Assembly (NCBI RefSeq): GCF_009908315.1
Contig: NZ_JAAATW010000003.1
Location: forward strand, 124,001-188,000
Direction of reading: 5' to 3'
DNA length: 64,000 nucleotides
From: Paragemmobacter ruber
Lineage (GTDB): Bacteria; Pseudomonadota; Alphaproteobacteria; Rhodobacterales; Rhodobacteraceae
Position 1 is the stretch's first letter. The number at the start of each line of letters is the position of its first letter. Below, piece by piece: positions 16,151-25,723 of this stretch. The translations under genes were made by a program, and so were the position numbers. The notes beneath the pieces are model-generated. The model was not told the origin of the DNA. It saw only the letters and a list, made by a program, of their open reading frames with translations, and searched no databases.

Positions 16151-16405
16151 AGCCCCTTGCCTCTTTGTCTTCCTGTCCGTTCGTTGCGGACCTTGTCGCC
16201 TGCGGCCGTACTGGGCCGCCGTCACCGATACAACGCTTGCCGTGCCTGACCGCCCTGTCATACCGCAAGCGGTTGGGAAAGGCACGCCGCCTTGCGCGAT
16301 TATATATGGCTTTCGCCCGGACTTCACGCCATTGAAGGGGGCAGGGATGGTGGTCCGGCGGGCGGAATTGCGCCGGCCACGCAGGTGTGATGTGGGCAAG
16401 GGGCG

Positions 16406-16948
16406 ATGCAGCGACTGAAGAAAACGGTCGTCATGGTCGGGATGATGGGGGCGGGCAAGACGGCGGTGGGCACGGCGGTGGCCCGCGCCTTGGGCGTGCC
16501 ATTCCGCGATTCGGATGAAGAGATCGTCAAGGCCGCCAACCGCTCCATCGCCGAGATCTTCGAACGCGACGGCGAGCCATTCTTCCGCGCCCGCGAAACC
16601 GAGGTGCTGGCCCGCCTGCTGCGCGGTGCGCCCTGCATCCTGTCCACGGGTGGGGGGGCGTTCCTGTCGGATGCCAACCGTGCGCTGATCCAGAAGGCGG
16701 GCGTCGCCGTCTGGCTGCGGGCCGATCTCGATCTGCTCTGGCAGCGCGTGCGGCACAAATCCACACGGCCGCTTCTGCGGACGGCCAACCCGCGCGAAAC
16801 CCTGCGCCAGCTTTACGAGGCGCGTGTCCCGTTCTACAGCCAAGCCGCGATCACCGTGGACAGCGCCGCCGATCTGTCCATCGACGAGATGGCCGCCAAG
16901 GTGATCGCGGCGCTGAAGCTGCGCCCGGATGTGCTGGAAGGGGAATAG
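16406..16948 (+). CDS. aroK: Shikimate kinase
   Basis: 180 residues. Walker A GMMGAGKT at residues 12-19; shikimate-binding FRDSDEEI (DSD motif), the Arg-containing FFRARETEVL, the STGGGAF loop (GGG motif) and the lid region with STRPLL. It phosphorylates shikimate to shikimate 3-phosphate in the chorismate pathway. It is directly followed by aroB with one base between stop and start. A 255-bp divergent spacer separates it from the minus-strand block; this contains an AT-rich ATTATATATGG patch near 16300 that could be a -10 region. Confidence 0.95.
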   Translation: MQRLKKTVVMVGMMGAGKTAVGTAVARALGVPFRDSDEEIVKAANRSIAEIFERDGEPFFRARETEVLARLLRGAPCILSTGGGAFLSDANRALIQKAGVAVWLRADLDLLWQRVRHKSTRPLLRTANPRETLRQLYEARVPFYSQAAITVDSAADLSIDEMAAKVIAALKLRPDVLEGE

Positions 16949-16949
16949 G

Positions 16950-18065
16950 ATGGCTGTCGATGTGGTGCCTGTGGACCTTGGGGATCGCTCCTACGAGGTG
17001 CGGATCGGGCCCGGCCTGATCGACCGGGCCGGGGCGGAAATCGCGCCGCTGCTGAAGCGCCGTCGCGCCGCGATCATCACCGATGAAACCGTGGCCCCCT
17101 TGCATCTTGCGCGCCTGACGGCGGCGCTTCAGGCCGAGGGCATCGCCACGGCGTCCCTCTCGCTGCCTGCAGGGGAACAGACCAAGGGCTGGGCCGAGTT
17201 TTCGCGCGCCGTCGAATGGCTGCTGGAACAGAAGGTGGAACGCCGCGATATCGTCATCGCCTTTGGCGGGGGCGTGATCGGTGATCTGGTGGGCTTTGCC
17301 GCCGCCGTCCTGCGGCGCGGGGTGCGCTTCGTGCAGATCCCCACCACGCTTTTGGCGCAGGTGGACAGTTCGGTCGGCGGAAAGACCGGCATCAATACCG
17401 CACAGGGCAAGAATCTTGTGGGCGCCTTTCATCAGCCATCCCTCGTGCTGGCCGATATCTCTGTACTGGAAACCCTGCCGCCGCGCGATTTTCTGGCCGG
17501 TTACGGCGAGGTGGTGAAATACGGCCTGCTGGGCGATGCGGCCTTTTTCGACTGGCTGGAGGCCCATGCCACGACCCTCGCCACCGATCCCGCGCATCGG
17601 CAATATGCCGTGCGCCGGTCGGTGGAGATGAAGGCGGGCATCGTGTCGCGGGACGAGACGGAAGAGGGCGAACGCGCGCTTTTGAACCTTGGCCATACCT
17701 TCTGCCATGCGCTGGAGAAGGCCACGGGATATTCGGATCGCCTGCTGCATGGGGAAGGCGTGGCCATCGGCTGCGCCCTGGCGTTTGAACTGTCCCAGCG
17801 TCTTGGCCTTTGCGCGCAAGAGGCGCCCAGCCGCGTGCGCGCCCATCTGCGGGCCATGGGGATGAAGGTGGATCTGGCTGATATTCCGGGGGATCTGCCG
17901 GGGGCAGAGGCGCTGGTGGCGCTGATGGGGCAGGACAAGAAGGTGATCGACGGGCGCCTGCGCTTCATCCTTGCGCGCGGGATCGGCGCGGCCTTCGTGG
18001 CCGAGGACGTCCCCCCCGACCGCGTGACCGCGCTTCTGGACGAGGCGCTGGCCGCGCGGCGCTGA
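16950..18065 (+). CDS. aroB: 3-dehydroquinate synthase
   Basis: 371 residues from ATG 16950. NAD-binding GGGVIGDLVGFAAA, PTTLLAQVDSSVGGKTGIN, AGYGEVVKYGLL, and metal/substrate site elements in NLGHTFCHALE and HGEGVAIG. It converts DAHP to 3-dehydroquinate. It forms an operon with aroK, the standard alphaproteobacterial arrangement. The next gene is convergent and begins nine bases beyond the stop. Confidence 0.96.
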   Translation: MAVDVVPVDLGDRSYEVRIGPGLIDRAGAEIAPLLKRRRAAIITDETVAPLHLARLTAALQAEGIATASLSLPAGEQTKGWAEFSRAVEWLLEQKVERRDIVIAFGGGVIGDLVGFAAAVLRRGVRFVQIPTTLLAQVDSSVGGKTGINTAQGKNLVGAFHQPSLVLADISVLETLPPRDFLAGYGEVVKYGLLGDAAFFDWLEAHATTLATDPAHRQYAVRRSVEMKAGIVSRDETEEGERALLNLGHTFCHALEKATGYSDRLLHGEGVAIGCALAFELSQRLGLCAQEAPSRVRAHLRAMGMKVDLADIPGDLPGAEALVALMGQDKKVIDGRLRFILARGIGAAFVAEDVPPDRVTALLDEALAARR

Positions 18066-18073
18066 TCCCTGCG

Positions 18074-18517
18074 CTAGAACAGCACCTTGTAGCTGTTGCC
18101 AAGCGTGTCGGTCGCGGTTCCCGTGCCGCTGGTGGTACCGCTGCCCATCACGAAGGTACCCTGCACGATGGTGCCGTCCTTGCAGACGGCGTAAAGTTCG
18201 CCCGAATTCACGCCCGCCACGGTTTCCCGATCGCGGCCCAACCGCCCGCCCAGATCGCGGATCGACAGGTTGATGCCGCGTTCGCGCGTCACCACGGTGG
18301 GTGCGACGGTCGTCCAGGTTCCCGTGCAGCGCGGCCCCTTGGGGATGCGGAAGCGCAATTCGCCGGAATTGTCGTTGCTGTTCGTGGCCGTCGCGCGGAT
18401 GACCGGCGGCGGCAACTCGGCAAAGAGCGGGCCTGCGGTGGGATAAAGCTGCATCTCCTTGGACGCGCCACAGGCGGTCAGCAGGACAAGGGACAGAAGG
18501 GCAAGGCTGCGATGCAA
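18074..18517 (-). CDS. Putative lipoprotein
   Basis: 147 residues. Lipobox LTAC at about residues 13-16 after a hydrophobic leader (SLALLSLVLLTACG), so it is probably lipidated at Cys16. The mature part is beta-rich and Gly/Thr-rich, with ELRFRIPKGPRCTGTW, LYAVCKDGTIVQGTFVMGSG and a terminal GNSYKVLF. Two Cys could pair. No function known. It ends nine bases from the aroB stop (convergent) and is divergent from the membrane hydrolase gene. Confidence 0.75.
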   Translation of the reverse strand: MHRSLALLSLVLLTACGASKEMQLYPTAGPLFAELPPPVIRATATNSNDNSGELRFRIPKGPRCTGTWTTVAPTVVTRERGINLSIRDLGGRLGRDRETVAGVNSGELYAVCKDGTIVQGTFVMGSGTTSGTGTATDTLGNSYKVLF

Positions 18518-18682
18518 GGAAGACCCCGTTCAGGAAAGTGACTCAGTGGCGCGGGACCCTATGCGGAGCGCGTGCGCGGGGCAATGCCCCGCCCCGCGTC
18601 CCCCGGTCACAGTTTCGCAACTGTGGCCTTTGTGCGGAAGCGTGTTAGGTGGCGCAGGCGTGGCAGGTGGAGGAGGGCGGCG

Positions 18683-20170
18683 ATGCGGGCAGGTGTGGCA
18701 GTGCTGGCGGTCATCGCCATCCTTCTGTCCATCTGGCGGCTGGAAGCCGGGCGTCAGGGCCTGACCATCGCGCCCTTCGCGATCCCCGATGGTCCGCCCG
18801 CGACGATCTACCTCGCGCTCGGCGCGGGGCCTGCGCCTGTGGTCGTGGTGGCGCATGGCTTTGCCGGATCGCGCCCGCTGATGGAACCTTTCGCCCTGGC
18901 GCTGGCGCATGCGGGCTATGTTGTTGTCAGCTTCGATTTCATGGGCCATGGGCGCAACCCGCGCCCGATGACCGGTGATGTCACCACCATCAACGGCACC
19001 ACCCGCCTGCTGCAAGACGAGCTGCGCCGTGTGGCAGAGGCGGCGCTGGCCCATCCCCGCGCCGATGGGCGGCTGGCCTATCTGGGCCATTCCATGGCGT
19101 CCGACATCATCATCCGTGCGGCGGAGGACACACCCCCGGTGCAGGCCGTCGTCGCGGTTTCTGCCTTTTCGCAGGCGGTGACGCGCGAGAGCCCGCCCAA
19201 CCTCCTCCTCATCAGCGGGGAATGGGAGGGGATGCTGCGGGACGAGGCGTTGCGCATGGTCCGGCTCACCGATCCCGGGGCGGCAGAGGGCCAGCTGGTC
19301 GGCGCCGTTGCGGAAGGAACCGCCCGGCAGGCCATTTTTGCCCCGAAGGTGGAACATGTGGGTGTCCTCTATGCGCCCTCTGCACTTGATGCGGCGACGC
19401 GGTGGCTGGACGCCACCTTCGCCCGAGGGGGCGCGCAACCGGCACAGGCGCGGGGCGGGTGGATCCTGCTTCTGCTGGCCGGGATCACCGCCGTCGCCTG
19501 GCCCTTGGCGCGCGCACTGCCGGCAGAGCGGGGGCCGCCCTCGGCACCCCTGCCACGCCGGATCTTTCTGATCGTCGCGCTCTTTCCTGCCGTTGTGGTG
19601 CCGCTGGTGCTGGCCCCTTTCGACATCCGGCTGTTGCCGGTGCTGGTGGCGGACTACCTCGCCCTGCATTTCGCGGCCTATGGGGCGCTGACGCTGCTGC
19701 TGCTGGCCCGTGCTGGGCGGCTGGTGGGGCAGTTTCCCGCCCGCGTCTGGCCGCTGGCCGGGTTGGTGGCCGTGGTCGCGCTGGCGGGGTTCGGTCTGGC
19801 GCTTGATCGGTATGTGGCGAATTTCCTGCCCCATCCGGGCCGCGTTGCGGTGATCGCGGGCCTGGCGCTCGGCGCGGTGCCCTATTTCCTGGGCGACGCG
19901 CTGCTGACCGAGGCCGGGCGCGCGCCGCTCTGGCGGGTGCTGGTGGTGCGCGGCGCGTTTCTCCTGTCGCTTCTTCTTGCGGTCGCATTGAATTTTGATC
20001 GGCTGATGTTCCTCCTCATTATCCTGCCGGTCATCCTGCTGTTCTACCTTCTCTTCGGTACCATGGCGGGCTGGATCGGGCGGCGCACGGGTCTGGCGGC
20101 GGTGGCGGGGCTCGGCTTCGGGCTGGTGCTGGCCTGGTCGCTGGGGGTGACCTTCCCGATGTTTGCCTGA
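18683..20170 (+). CDS. Alpha/beta hydrolase fused to a multi-span membrane domain
   Basis: 495 residues starting ATG 18683 behind AGGAGGGCGG; an upstream extension to 18572 is open but arginine-rich and unlikely. An N-terminal anchor helix (residues 1-20) precedes an alpha/beta hydrolase domain (about 45-265) with oxyanion HGFAGSRP and nucleophile Ser137 in GHSMAS. About six or seven transmembrane helices follow from residue 275 to the C-terminus. The hydrolase would face the periplasm or be membrane-apposed. The substrate is unknown; lipid or ester hydrolysis is plausible. The stop codon lies in a tandem 16-bp duplication. Confidence 0.75.
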   Translation: MRAGVAVLAVIAILLSIWRLEAGRQGLTIAPFAIPDGPPATIYLALGAGPAPVVVVAHGFAGSRPLMEPFALALAHAGYVVVSFDFMGHGRNPRPMTGDVTTINGTTRLLQDELRRVAEAALAHPRADGRLAYLGHSMASDIIIRAAEDTPPVQAVVAVSAFSQAVTRESPPNLLLISGEWEGMLRDEALRMVRLTDPGAAEGQLVGAVAEGTARQAIFAPKVEHVGVLYAPSALDAATRWLDATFARGGAQPAQARGGWILLLLAGITAVAWPLARALPAERGPPSAPLPRRIFLIVALFPAVVVPLVLAPFDIRLLPVLVADYLALHFAAYGALTLLLLARAGRLVGQFPARVWPLAGLVAVVALAGFGLALDRYVANFLPHPGRVAVIAGLALGAVPYFLGDALLTEAGRAPLWRVLVVRGAFLLSLLLAVALNFDRLMFLLIILPVILLFYLLFGTMAGWIGRRTGLAAVAGLGFGLVLAWSLGVTFPMFA

Positions 20171-20186
20171 CCCGATGTTTGCCTGA
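20155..20186. repeat. Perfect tandem duplication of 16 bp across a stop codon
   Basis: CCCGATGTTTGCCTGA occurs twice head to tail. The first copy encodes the last residues and the TGA of the membrane hydrolase; the second lies outside the gene. This looks like a recent slippage event. Confidence 0.8.
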
Positions 20187-20218
20187 CCAGATGTGCGCTT
20201 TAGCGCTGCATGGCCATC

Positions 20219-20236
20219 TGTCAGGATAAGTTGACA
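20219..20236. promoter_or_regulatory. PpsR/CrtJ-type operator upstream of bciB
   Basis: TGTCAGGATAAGTTGACA fits the PpsR/CrtJ consensus TGTc-N10-gACA exactly (TGT-N12-ACA). It ends 75 bp before the bciB start, and its right half contains a -35-like TTGACA. It matches the site at 39967-39984 in 16 of 18 positions. PpsR/CrtJ is the aerobic, light-relieved repressor of photosynthesis genes in Rhodobacter. Confidence 0.6.
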
Positions 20237-20311
20237 CATCTGCTGGACGTGCCGCCGCCACCGCGCTAGCCTCGGCGCACAGGGCCGCCCCGGCCCGCGA
20301 AAGCCGCGCCC

Positions 20312-21550
20312 ATGCCCGATGGCCCGATCCCGCCCAGCCCCGGCCTCGTTGCCCCCGCCTTGGGGGGTGCCCCGCGCCCGGGCCTGTGCACCGATTGCGG
20401 CATCTCGCGCATGGGGGATGGCAAGGCCTGCGGCCGCGCCTGCCAGTTCATCGCCCCCGACTATCCCGCCCGCGAACGAGAGGCCCATGCCCGGGCGGCC
20501 GATCCGGGGCAGGGGGAAGAGGCGTTTTTCGGGGTCACCCGCCGGATGCTGCGCGCCCGGCTGACCGATCCTGCGCCCGGCGCGCAATGGACCGGGATCA
20601 CCACGGCGCTGGCCGCGCGCCTGCTGGAGAGCGGCGCCGTCACGGCCGTGCTCGCCACGGCGCCCGATCCGGCGGATCGCTGGAAACCCCTGCCGGTGCT
20701 TGTGACCGAGGCTGCCGCGCTGGCGGGGGTCCGGGGCATGCGGATGGGCTTTGGCCCCACGCTTGCCCTGCTGGAACCCGCCGCCGCGGCCGGTCACCGC
20801 CGCATCGCCGTCATCGGCATCCCCTGTCAGGTGCATGCCCTGCGCGCGCTTGAGGCCGAGCTTGGATTTGAGCGCATCTACGTCATCGGCACCCCCTGTT
20901 CCGACAACACCACAACCGCGAATTTCCACCATTTCCTTGCCCAGATCGACCCGGCCCCCGACGCGATCAGCTATCTGGAATTCCGCGCCGATTACCGGGT
21001 GGAGCTGCGCTATGACGATGGCCGCCCCACCCGCAGCGTGCCCTTCCTGAAACTTCCGCTGTCGAAATTGCCCGCCGACTTTTTTCCGATGACCTGCAAG
21101 ACCTGCGTGGATTACACCAACCGTCTGGCCGACATCACCGTGGGTTATATGGGCGGGGACGGCGATCAGTGGATCCTGACCCGCAACGACCGCGGGGAAG
21201 AGATCCTCGCGCTGCTGGCCGATCGGCTGACCGTCAAATCCATCACCGACAAGGGCAGGCGCGCGGGTGCCGTGCGCGGCTTTCTTGCCAATACCGAACG
21301 CGCGGCCGGTGGTCTGCCGCTGCGTGCCATGCCCGATTGGGCGCGCCCCATCGTGGCCTTCCTGCAACCCCGCATCGGCCCGCGCGGCCTTGAATTCGCG
21401 CGCGCGCGGGTCGAGATGAAGGCGATCGAGACGGTCCTGCATCTGCGCCGCGCCTTCCCGGCGCGGATGAAGAACATGATCCCCGGTCATGTCTGGCGCC
21501 TTGTCGCGCCCTATGGCCTGACACCGCAGCCGGGCGAGGAGAAGGAGTAG
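20312..21550 (+). CDS. bciB: Ferredoxin-type 3,8-divinyl chlorophyllide 8-vinyl reductase BciB (FrhB family)
   Basis: 412 residues of the F420-hydrogenase beta-subunit (FrhB) family. N-terminal Fe-S cysteines Cys26, Cys29, Cys40 and Cys44; then GAQWTGI, VIGIPCQVHALRALE, IYVIGTPCSDN, and Cys262/Cys265 in MTCKTCVDYTN followed by LADITVGYMG. These blocks in this order match cyanobacterial and green bacterial BciB more closely than hydrogenase subunits. The enzyme reduces the C8 vinyl group during (bacterio)chlorophyll synthesis using Fe-S clusters and FAD. The upstream PpsR-type operator supports the assignment. FrhB homologues of other function exist, so a phototroph background should be confirmed. 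No other bch genes are adjacent. Confidence 0.75.
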   Translation: MPDGPIPPSPGLVAPALGGAPRPGLCTDCGISRMGDGKACGRACQFIAPDYPAREREAHARAADPGQGEEAFFGVTRRMLRARLTDPAPGAQWTGITTALAARLLESGAVTAVLATAPDPADRWKPLPVLVTEAAALAGVRGMRMGFGPTLALLEPAAAAGHRRIAVIGIPCQVHALRALEAELGFERIYVIGTPCSDNTTTANFHHFLAQIDPAPDAISYLEFRADYRVELRYDDGRPTRSVPFLKLPLSKLPADFFPMTCKTCVDYTNRLADITVGYMGGDGDQWILTRNDRGEEILALLADRLTVKSITDKGRRAGAVRGFLANTERAAGGLPLRAMPDWARPIVAFLQPRIGPRGLEFARARVEMKAIETVLHLRRAFPARMKNMIPGHVWRLVAPYGLTPQPGEEKE

Positions 21551-21684
21551 GGCGGCGCGCGCCCCCGTGCCGGGGCCGCGCACACCTTTAGCCTCGCCTG
21601 CGCGCCTTCGCGCTCGGCTCGGGGCGAAGGGGGCCTGCCGCCCCCTCTGTCGTCGCGGTTCCCGCGCCGCCATTCACCCCCCGC

Positions 21685-21746
21685 GGGTATTTTCCGCCAA
21701 GATGAAAGAGGCAGGCGTCTGCCCCTTCACCTTGGCCCAAATACCC
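21685..21746. repeat. Long imperfect inverted repeat (two facing copies of an intergenic repeat)
   Basis: Left arm starts GGGTATTTTCCGCCAAGATG (21685). The right arm is its diverged reverse complement ending AAATACCC (21746). The centre GCAG-GCGT-CTGC makes a small hairpin tip. A single copy of the same unit occurs at 59611-59640. It fills much of the 284-bp gap between bciB and the DUF1989 gene and may terminate bciB. Confidence 0.65.
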
Positions 21747-21834
21747 AAATCCCCGCCTGAGACAGGCGCAGCTGCGCGGGCCTTGCATCCCTGTGCGTCT
21801 GCGCCCATCGTCGGGGAAAGCGGGAGGGATGGCC

Positions 21835-22425
21835 ATGGAAACGGTACCGGCGCGGCGGGGCAGGGCGGTGCGTCTGATGGCGGGGCAGGCGATCCGCATC
21901 GTGAACACGCATGGCACGCAGGTGGTGGACACCTGGGCCTTCAATGCCGCCGATCCGGGAGAGTTCCTGTCGATGCCGCATCTTCATGCCGCGCTGGGAT
22001 CGGTCTTCCCGGCGCGGGGGGATGCGCTGGTGACGAACCGGCGGCGGCCGATCCTGATGCTGGAGGAAGATACCTCGCCCGGGCGGCATGACACCGTGAT
22101 CGCGGCCTGTGATGTGCACCGCTACCAGTCGCTCGGCTGTGCGGGGTATCACGACAATTGCACCGACAATCTTCAGGCCGCGCTCGCGATGATCGGCTTT
22201 CCCGCCACGCTTTGCCCACCGCCCCTGAACCTGTGGATGAACATCCCCATCGCCGCCGATGGCCGCATCACCTGGGGCGAGCCCCTGTCGCGGCCGGGCG
22301 ACCATGTGGTGCTGCGGGCGGTCATGGATTGCGTCGTGGCCATGTCGGCCTGTCCGCAGGACATGATCCCCATCAATGGCCGTGACTGCACCCCGGTCGA
22401 GGTGCAGTATGAGGTGATCGCCTGA
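21835..22425 (+). CDS. DUF1989 (urea carboxylase-associated) family protein
   Basis: 196 residues. Start placed at ATG 21835 because GGGAGGG ends six bases upstream; an ATG at 21829 touches the Shine-Dalgarno. Family features: GQAIRIVNTHGTQVVDTWAF, MLEEDTSPGRHDTVIAACD, GYHDNCTDNLQAAL and PLNLWMNIPI, plus conserved Cys and His that could bind a metal. DUF1989 proteins usually sit beside urea carboxylase or transport genes, acting in guanidine or urea metabolism; none of those partners is here. 14 bp separate it from the next gene, so they probably form an operon. Confidence 0.8.
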   Translation: METVPARRGRAVRLMAGQAIRIVNTHGTQVVDTWAFNAADPGEFLSMPHLHAALGSVFPARGDALVTNRRRPILMLEEDTSPGRHDTVIAACDVHRYQSLGCAGYHDNCTDNLQAALAMIGFPATLCPPPLNLWMNIPIAADGRITWGEPLSRPGDHVVLRAVMDCVVAMSACPQDMIPINGRDCTPVEVQYEVIA

Positions 22426-22439
22426 AAAGGGGGGCCGCC

Positions 22440-24068
22440 ATGGCACAGCATCCCGTCCTGACCTTTCATGGCGCCGCCCGGGCGGTGACCGGGTCCTGCT
22501 TCCGGCTTGATGTGGCCGGGGGGGCGCTGCTGGTTGATTGCGGGATGTTCCAAGGGTCGAAGACGGAAAAGACCCTGAACTACCGCCCCTTTCCCTTTGA
22601 CGCCGCCCAGATCCGCGCCGTCCTTTTGACCCATGCGCATATCGACCATTCCGGCCTTCTGCCCAAGCTGGTGCGCGACGGCTTCCACGGGCCCATCCAT
22701 GCCACCCCGGCCACGTTGGACCTGTGCGGCGTGATGCTGCCCGACAGCGCGCATATCCAGGAAAGCGAGGTCGAGATGCTCAACCGCCGCAATCGGCGGC
22801 GGGGGGGCGCGGATGTGACCCCGATCTATGACGCCCGCGATGCCGAGGCGACGCTGGCGCTGTTCCGCCCGCAGGAGATGGGTGCGTGGTTCACCGTGCT
22901 GCCGGGCTGCCGGGCGCGGTTCTGGAATGCGGGCCATCTTCTTGGCTCCGCGTCGATCGAGGTGGAACTGTCCGCCCCTAATACGCCCCTGCGCCTGCTC
23001 TTCTCAGGGGATATCGGCCCGGATACGAAGCTTTTGCAAGCCGATCCCGAGGGGCCCTCAAGCCTCGACTATGTGATCGTCGAATCCACCTATGGCGATG
23101 TAGACCGGATCGAGGCCAGCGCCCCCCATCGCCGCGCCACGCTGCGCGATGAGGTGCGCGCGGCCTGGCGCGAGGATGGGGTGCTGCTGATCCCGACCTT
23201 CGCGGTAGAGCGCGCGCAGGAACTGATCGCCGATCTGGCCACGCTGATGATGGCGGGCGATATCCCTTTCTGTCCCATCCATGTCGACAGCCCGATGGCC
23301 ACCCGCGCCACGGCCCTGTTCGCCAAACATGCGCGCGCGCTGGAGGGGGGCGCGGCGCTGACCGACGGGTTGAAGCTGCACCATCTGCATTTCACGGAAA
23401 CGGTGGAGCAGTCCCGCGCCCTGGCGCAGGCGCGGGGCTTCCACATCATCCTTGCCGCTTCGGGTATGTGCGAGGCGGGGCGCATCCGCCACCATCTGAA
23501 GAACTGGATCGCGCGCGACGCGGCGACGCTGCTGCTGGTGGGCTATCAGGCCGAGGCGACGCTCGGCCGCCTGCTGCAAGACGGCGCGCGTCAGGTGCGC
23601 ATCCAGGGCGAGGCGTTTCCGGTGCGCGCGCGGGTTCGCTCGATCGACCTCTATTCCGGCCATGCAGACGGGCCGGAACTGGCGCAATGGATCGCCGAGC
23701 GCGCACCGATCCGCCACGGCCTGTTTCTGGTGCATGGGGAAGAGGAGGCGATGGCGGGTCTTGCGGCGCGGCTGACCGCCCTGCCTGCCGAGCGGATCGT
23801 CGTGCCCGCGCTGGATGACAGCTACAACCTGACGGAAAATGGCTTTGTCCGCCGCGCCAATTCCGATCCGCCGCGCCTTGCCCCCGAACAGGTGGCGCGG
23901 ATGGATTGGCATAATGATGTGTCGCGCCTGATCCTTGATATCAACGAAGCCCTGCGCGCCACCGCGGATGAGCGCACGCGCAACACCCTGATCCGCCGCC
24001 TGCGCCACGCGCTGGAGGAAAGCGGCCATATGCCACCGCCGCGAAAACCCGCGCGGCACCGGCAATGA
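22440..24068 (+). CDS. Beta-CASP metallo-beta-lactamase-fold hydrolase / RNA-exonuclease-like
   Basis: 542 residues. MBL core with zinc motif HAHIDHSGLLPKL near residue 62; further ligands in GHLLGSASIE and FSGDIGPDT. A beta-CASP insert carries PTFAVERAQEL and PMATRATALF, then ILAASGMCEAGRIRHHL and the closing YSGHADGPELAQW. This architecture is that of the Ysh1/CPSF73-like bacterial RNases and close relatives. It probably acts on RNA in the cytosol. It is unlike RNase J (no C-terminal domain). Confidence 0.85.
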   Translation: MAQHPVLTFHGAARAVTGSCFRLDVAGGALLVDCGMFQGSKTEKTLNYRPFPFDAAQIRAVLLTHAHIDHSGLLPKLVRDGFHGPIHATPATLDLCGVMLPDSAHIQESEVEMLNRRNRRRGGADVTPIYDARDAEATLALFRPQEMGAWFTVLPGCRARFWNAGHLLGSASIEVELSAPNTPLRLLFSGDIGPDTKLLQADPEGPSSLDYVIVESTYGDVDRIEASAPHRRATLRDEVRAAWREDGVLLIPTFAVERAQELIADLATLMMAGDIPFCPIHVDSPMATRATALFAKHARALEGGAALTDGLKLHHLHFTETVEQSRALAQARGFHIILAASGMCEAGRIRHHLKNWIARDAATLLLVGYQAEATLGRLLQDGARQVRIQGEAFPVRARVRSIDLYSGHADGPELAQWIAERAPIRHGLFLVHGEEEAMAGLAARLTALPAERIVVPALDDSYNLTENGFVRRANSDPPRLAPEQVARMDWHNDVSRLILDINEALRATADERTRNTLIRRLRHALEESGHMPPPRKPARHRQ

Positions 24069-24124
24069 GGGCCCGGGCTGCGGGCCTTGATGAAACGTGT
24101 CACCCCCCACAGAAAAGGTTTGCC

Positions 24125-24523
24125 ATGTCCCTTCTGACCCGCCTGATGACCGCAGCGATCCTGATGACTTCGCCGATCCCCGCTCTCGCCTTCGAGATCG
24201 CCTTCACCTGGGATGGGCTGAAGCCCTGCAGCAGCGGCAATCCGGGAACGGTGCCCAGCCCAGCCTTCGCCGTAAGTGACGTGCCCGAAGGCACGGCCTT
24301 CATCCGCTTCAAGCTGGTGGATCGCGATGTGCCGGGCTTCAACCATGGGGGCGGCGTCGTGGCCTATGCGGGGGGCGATGTGATCCCGGCGGGGCAGTTC
24401 AAATACAAGCAGCCCTGTCCGCCGGATGGCGTGCATCGCTATGAATGGACGGCGACCGCACAGACAAAGAAGAACGGCGGCAAGCTGGCGGTGGCCAAGG
24501 CGGCGCGGCCTTACCCGGAATAG
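24125..24523 (+). CDS. Exported PEBP-like (YbhB/YbcL) protein
   Basis: 132 residues starting ATG 24125. Signal peptide about 1-22 (LMTAAILMTSPIPALAFE). The mature part shows the PEBP pattern: FTWDGLKPCSSGNPGTVPSPAF, FKLVDRDVPGFNHGGG (the DPDAP-type ligand loop) and DGVHRYEWTATAQ. It is shorter than typical YbhB proteins (about 158-180). Function in bacteria unknown; eukaryotic relatives bind phosphatidylethanolamine. It lies 56 bp after the beta-CASP gene and 69 bp before tgt. Confidence 0.72.
   Translation: MSLLTRLMTAAILMTSPIPALAFEIAFTWDGLKPCSSGNPGTVPSPAFAVSDVPEGTAFIRFKLVDRDVPGFNHGGGVVAYAGGDVIPAGQFKYKQPCPPDGVHRYEWTATAQTKKNGGKLAVAKAARPYPE

Positions 24524-25723
<1,200 letters not shown>

Noticed and set aside
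18530-21673. Very long minus-strand open frame (over 1000 codons) across the hydrolase and bciB genes
   Set aside because: It is antisense to two well-supported proteins, rich in Arg/His/Gln with no family resemblance or ribosome-binding site. Such mirror frames are expected in GC-rich coding DNA. The same applies to long antisense frames at 4644-7145 and 43581-46364.
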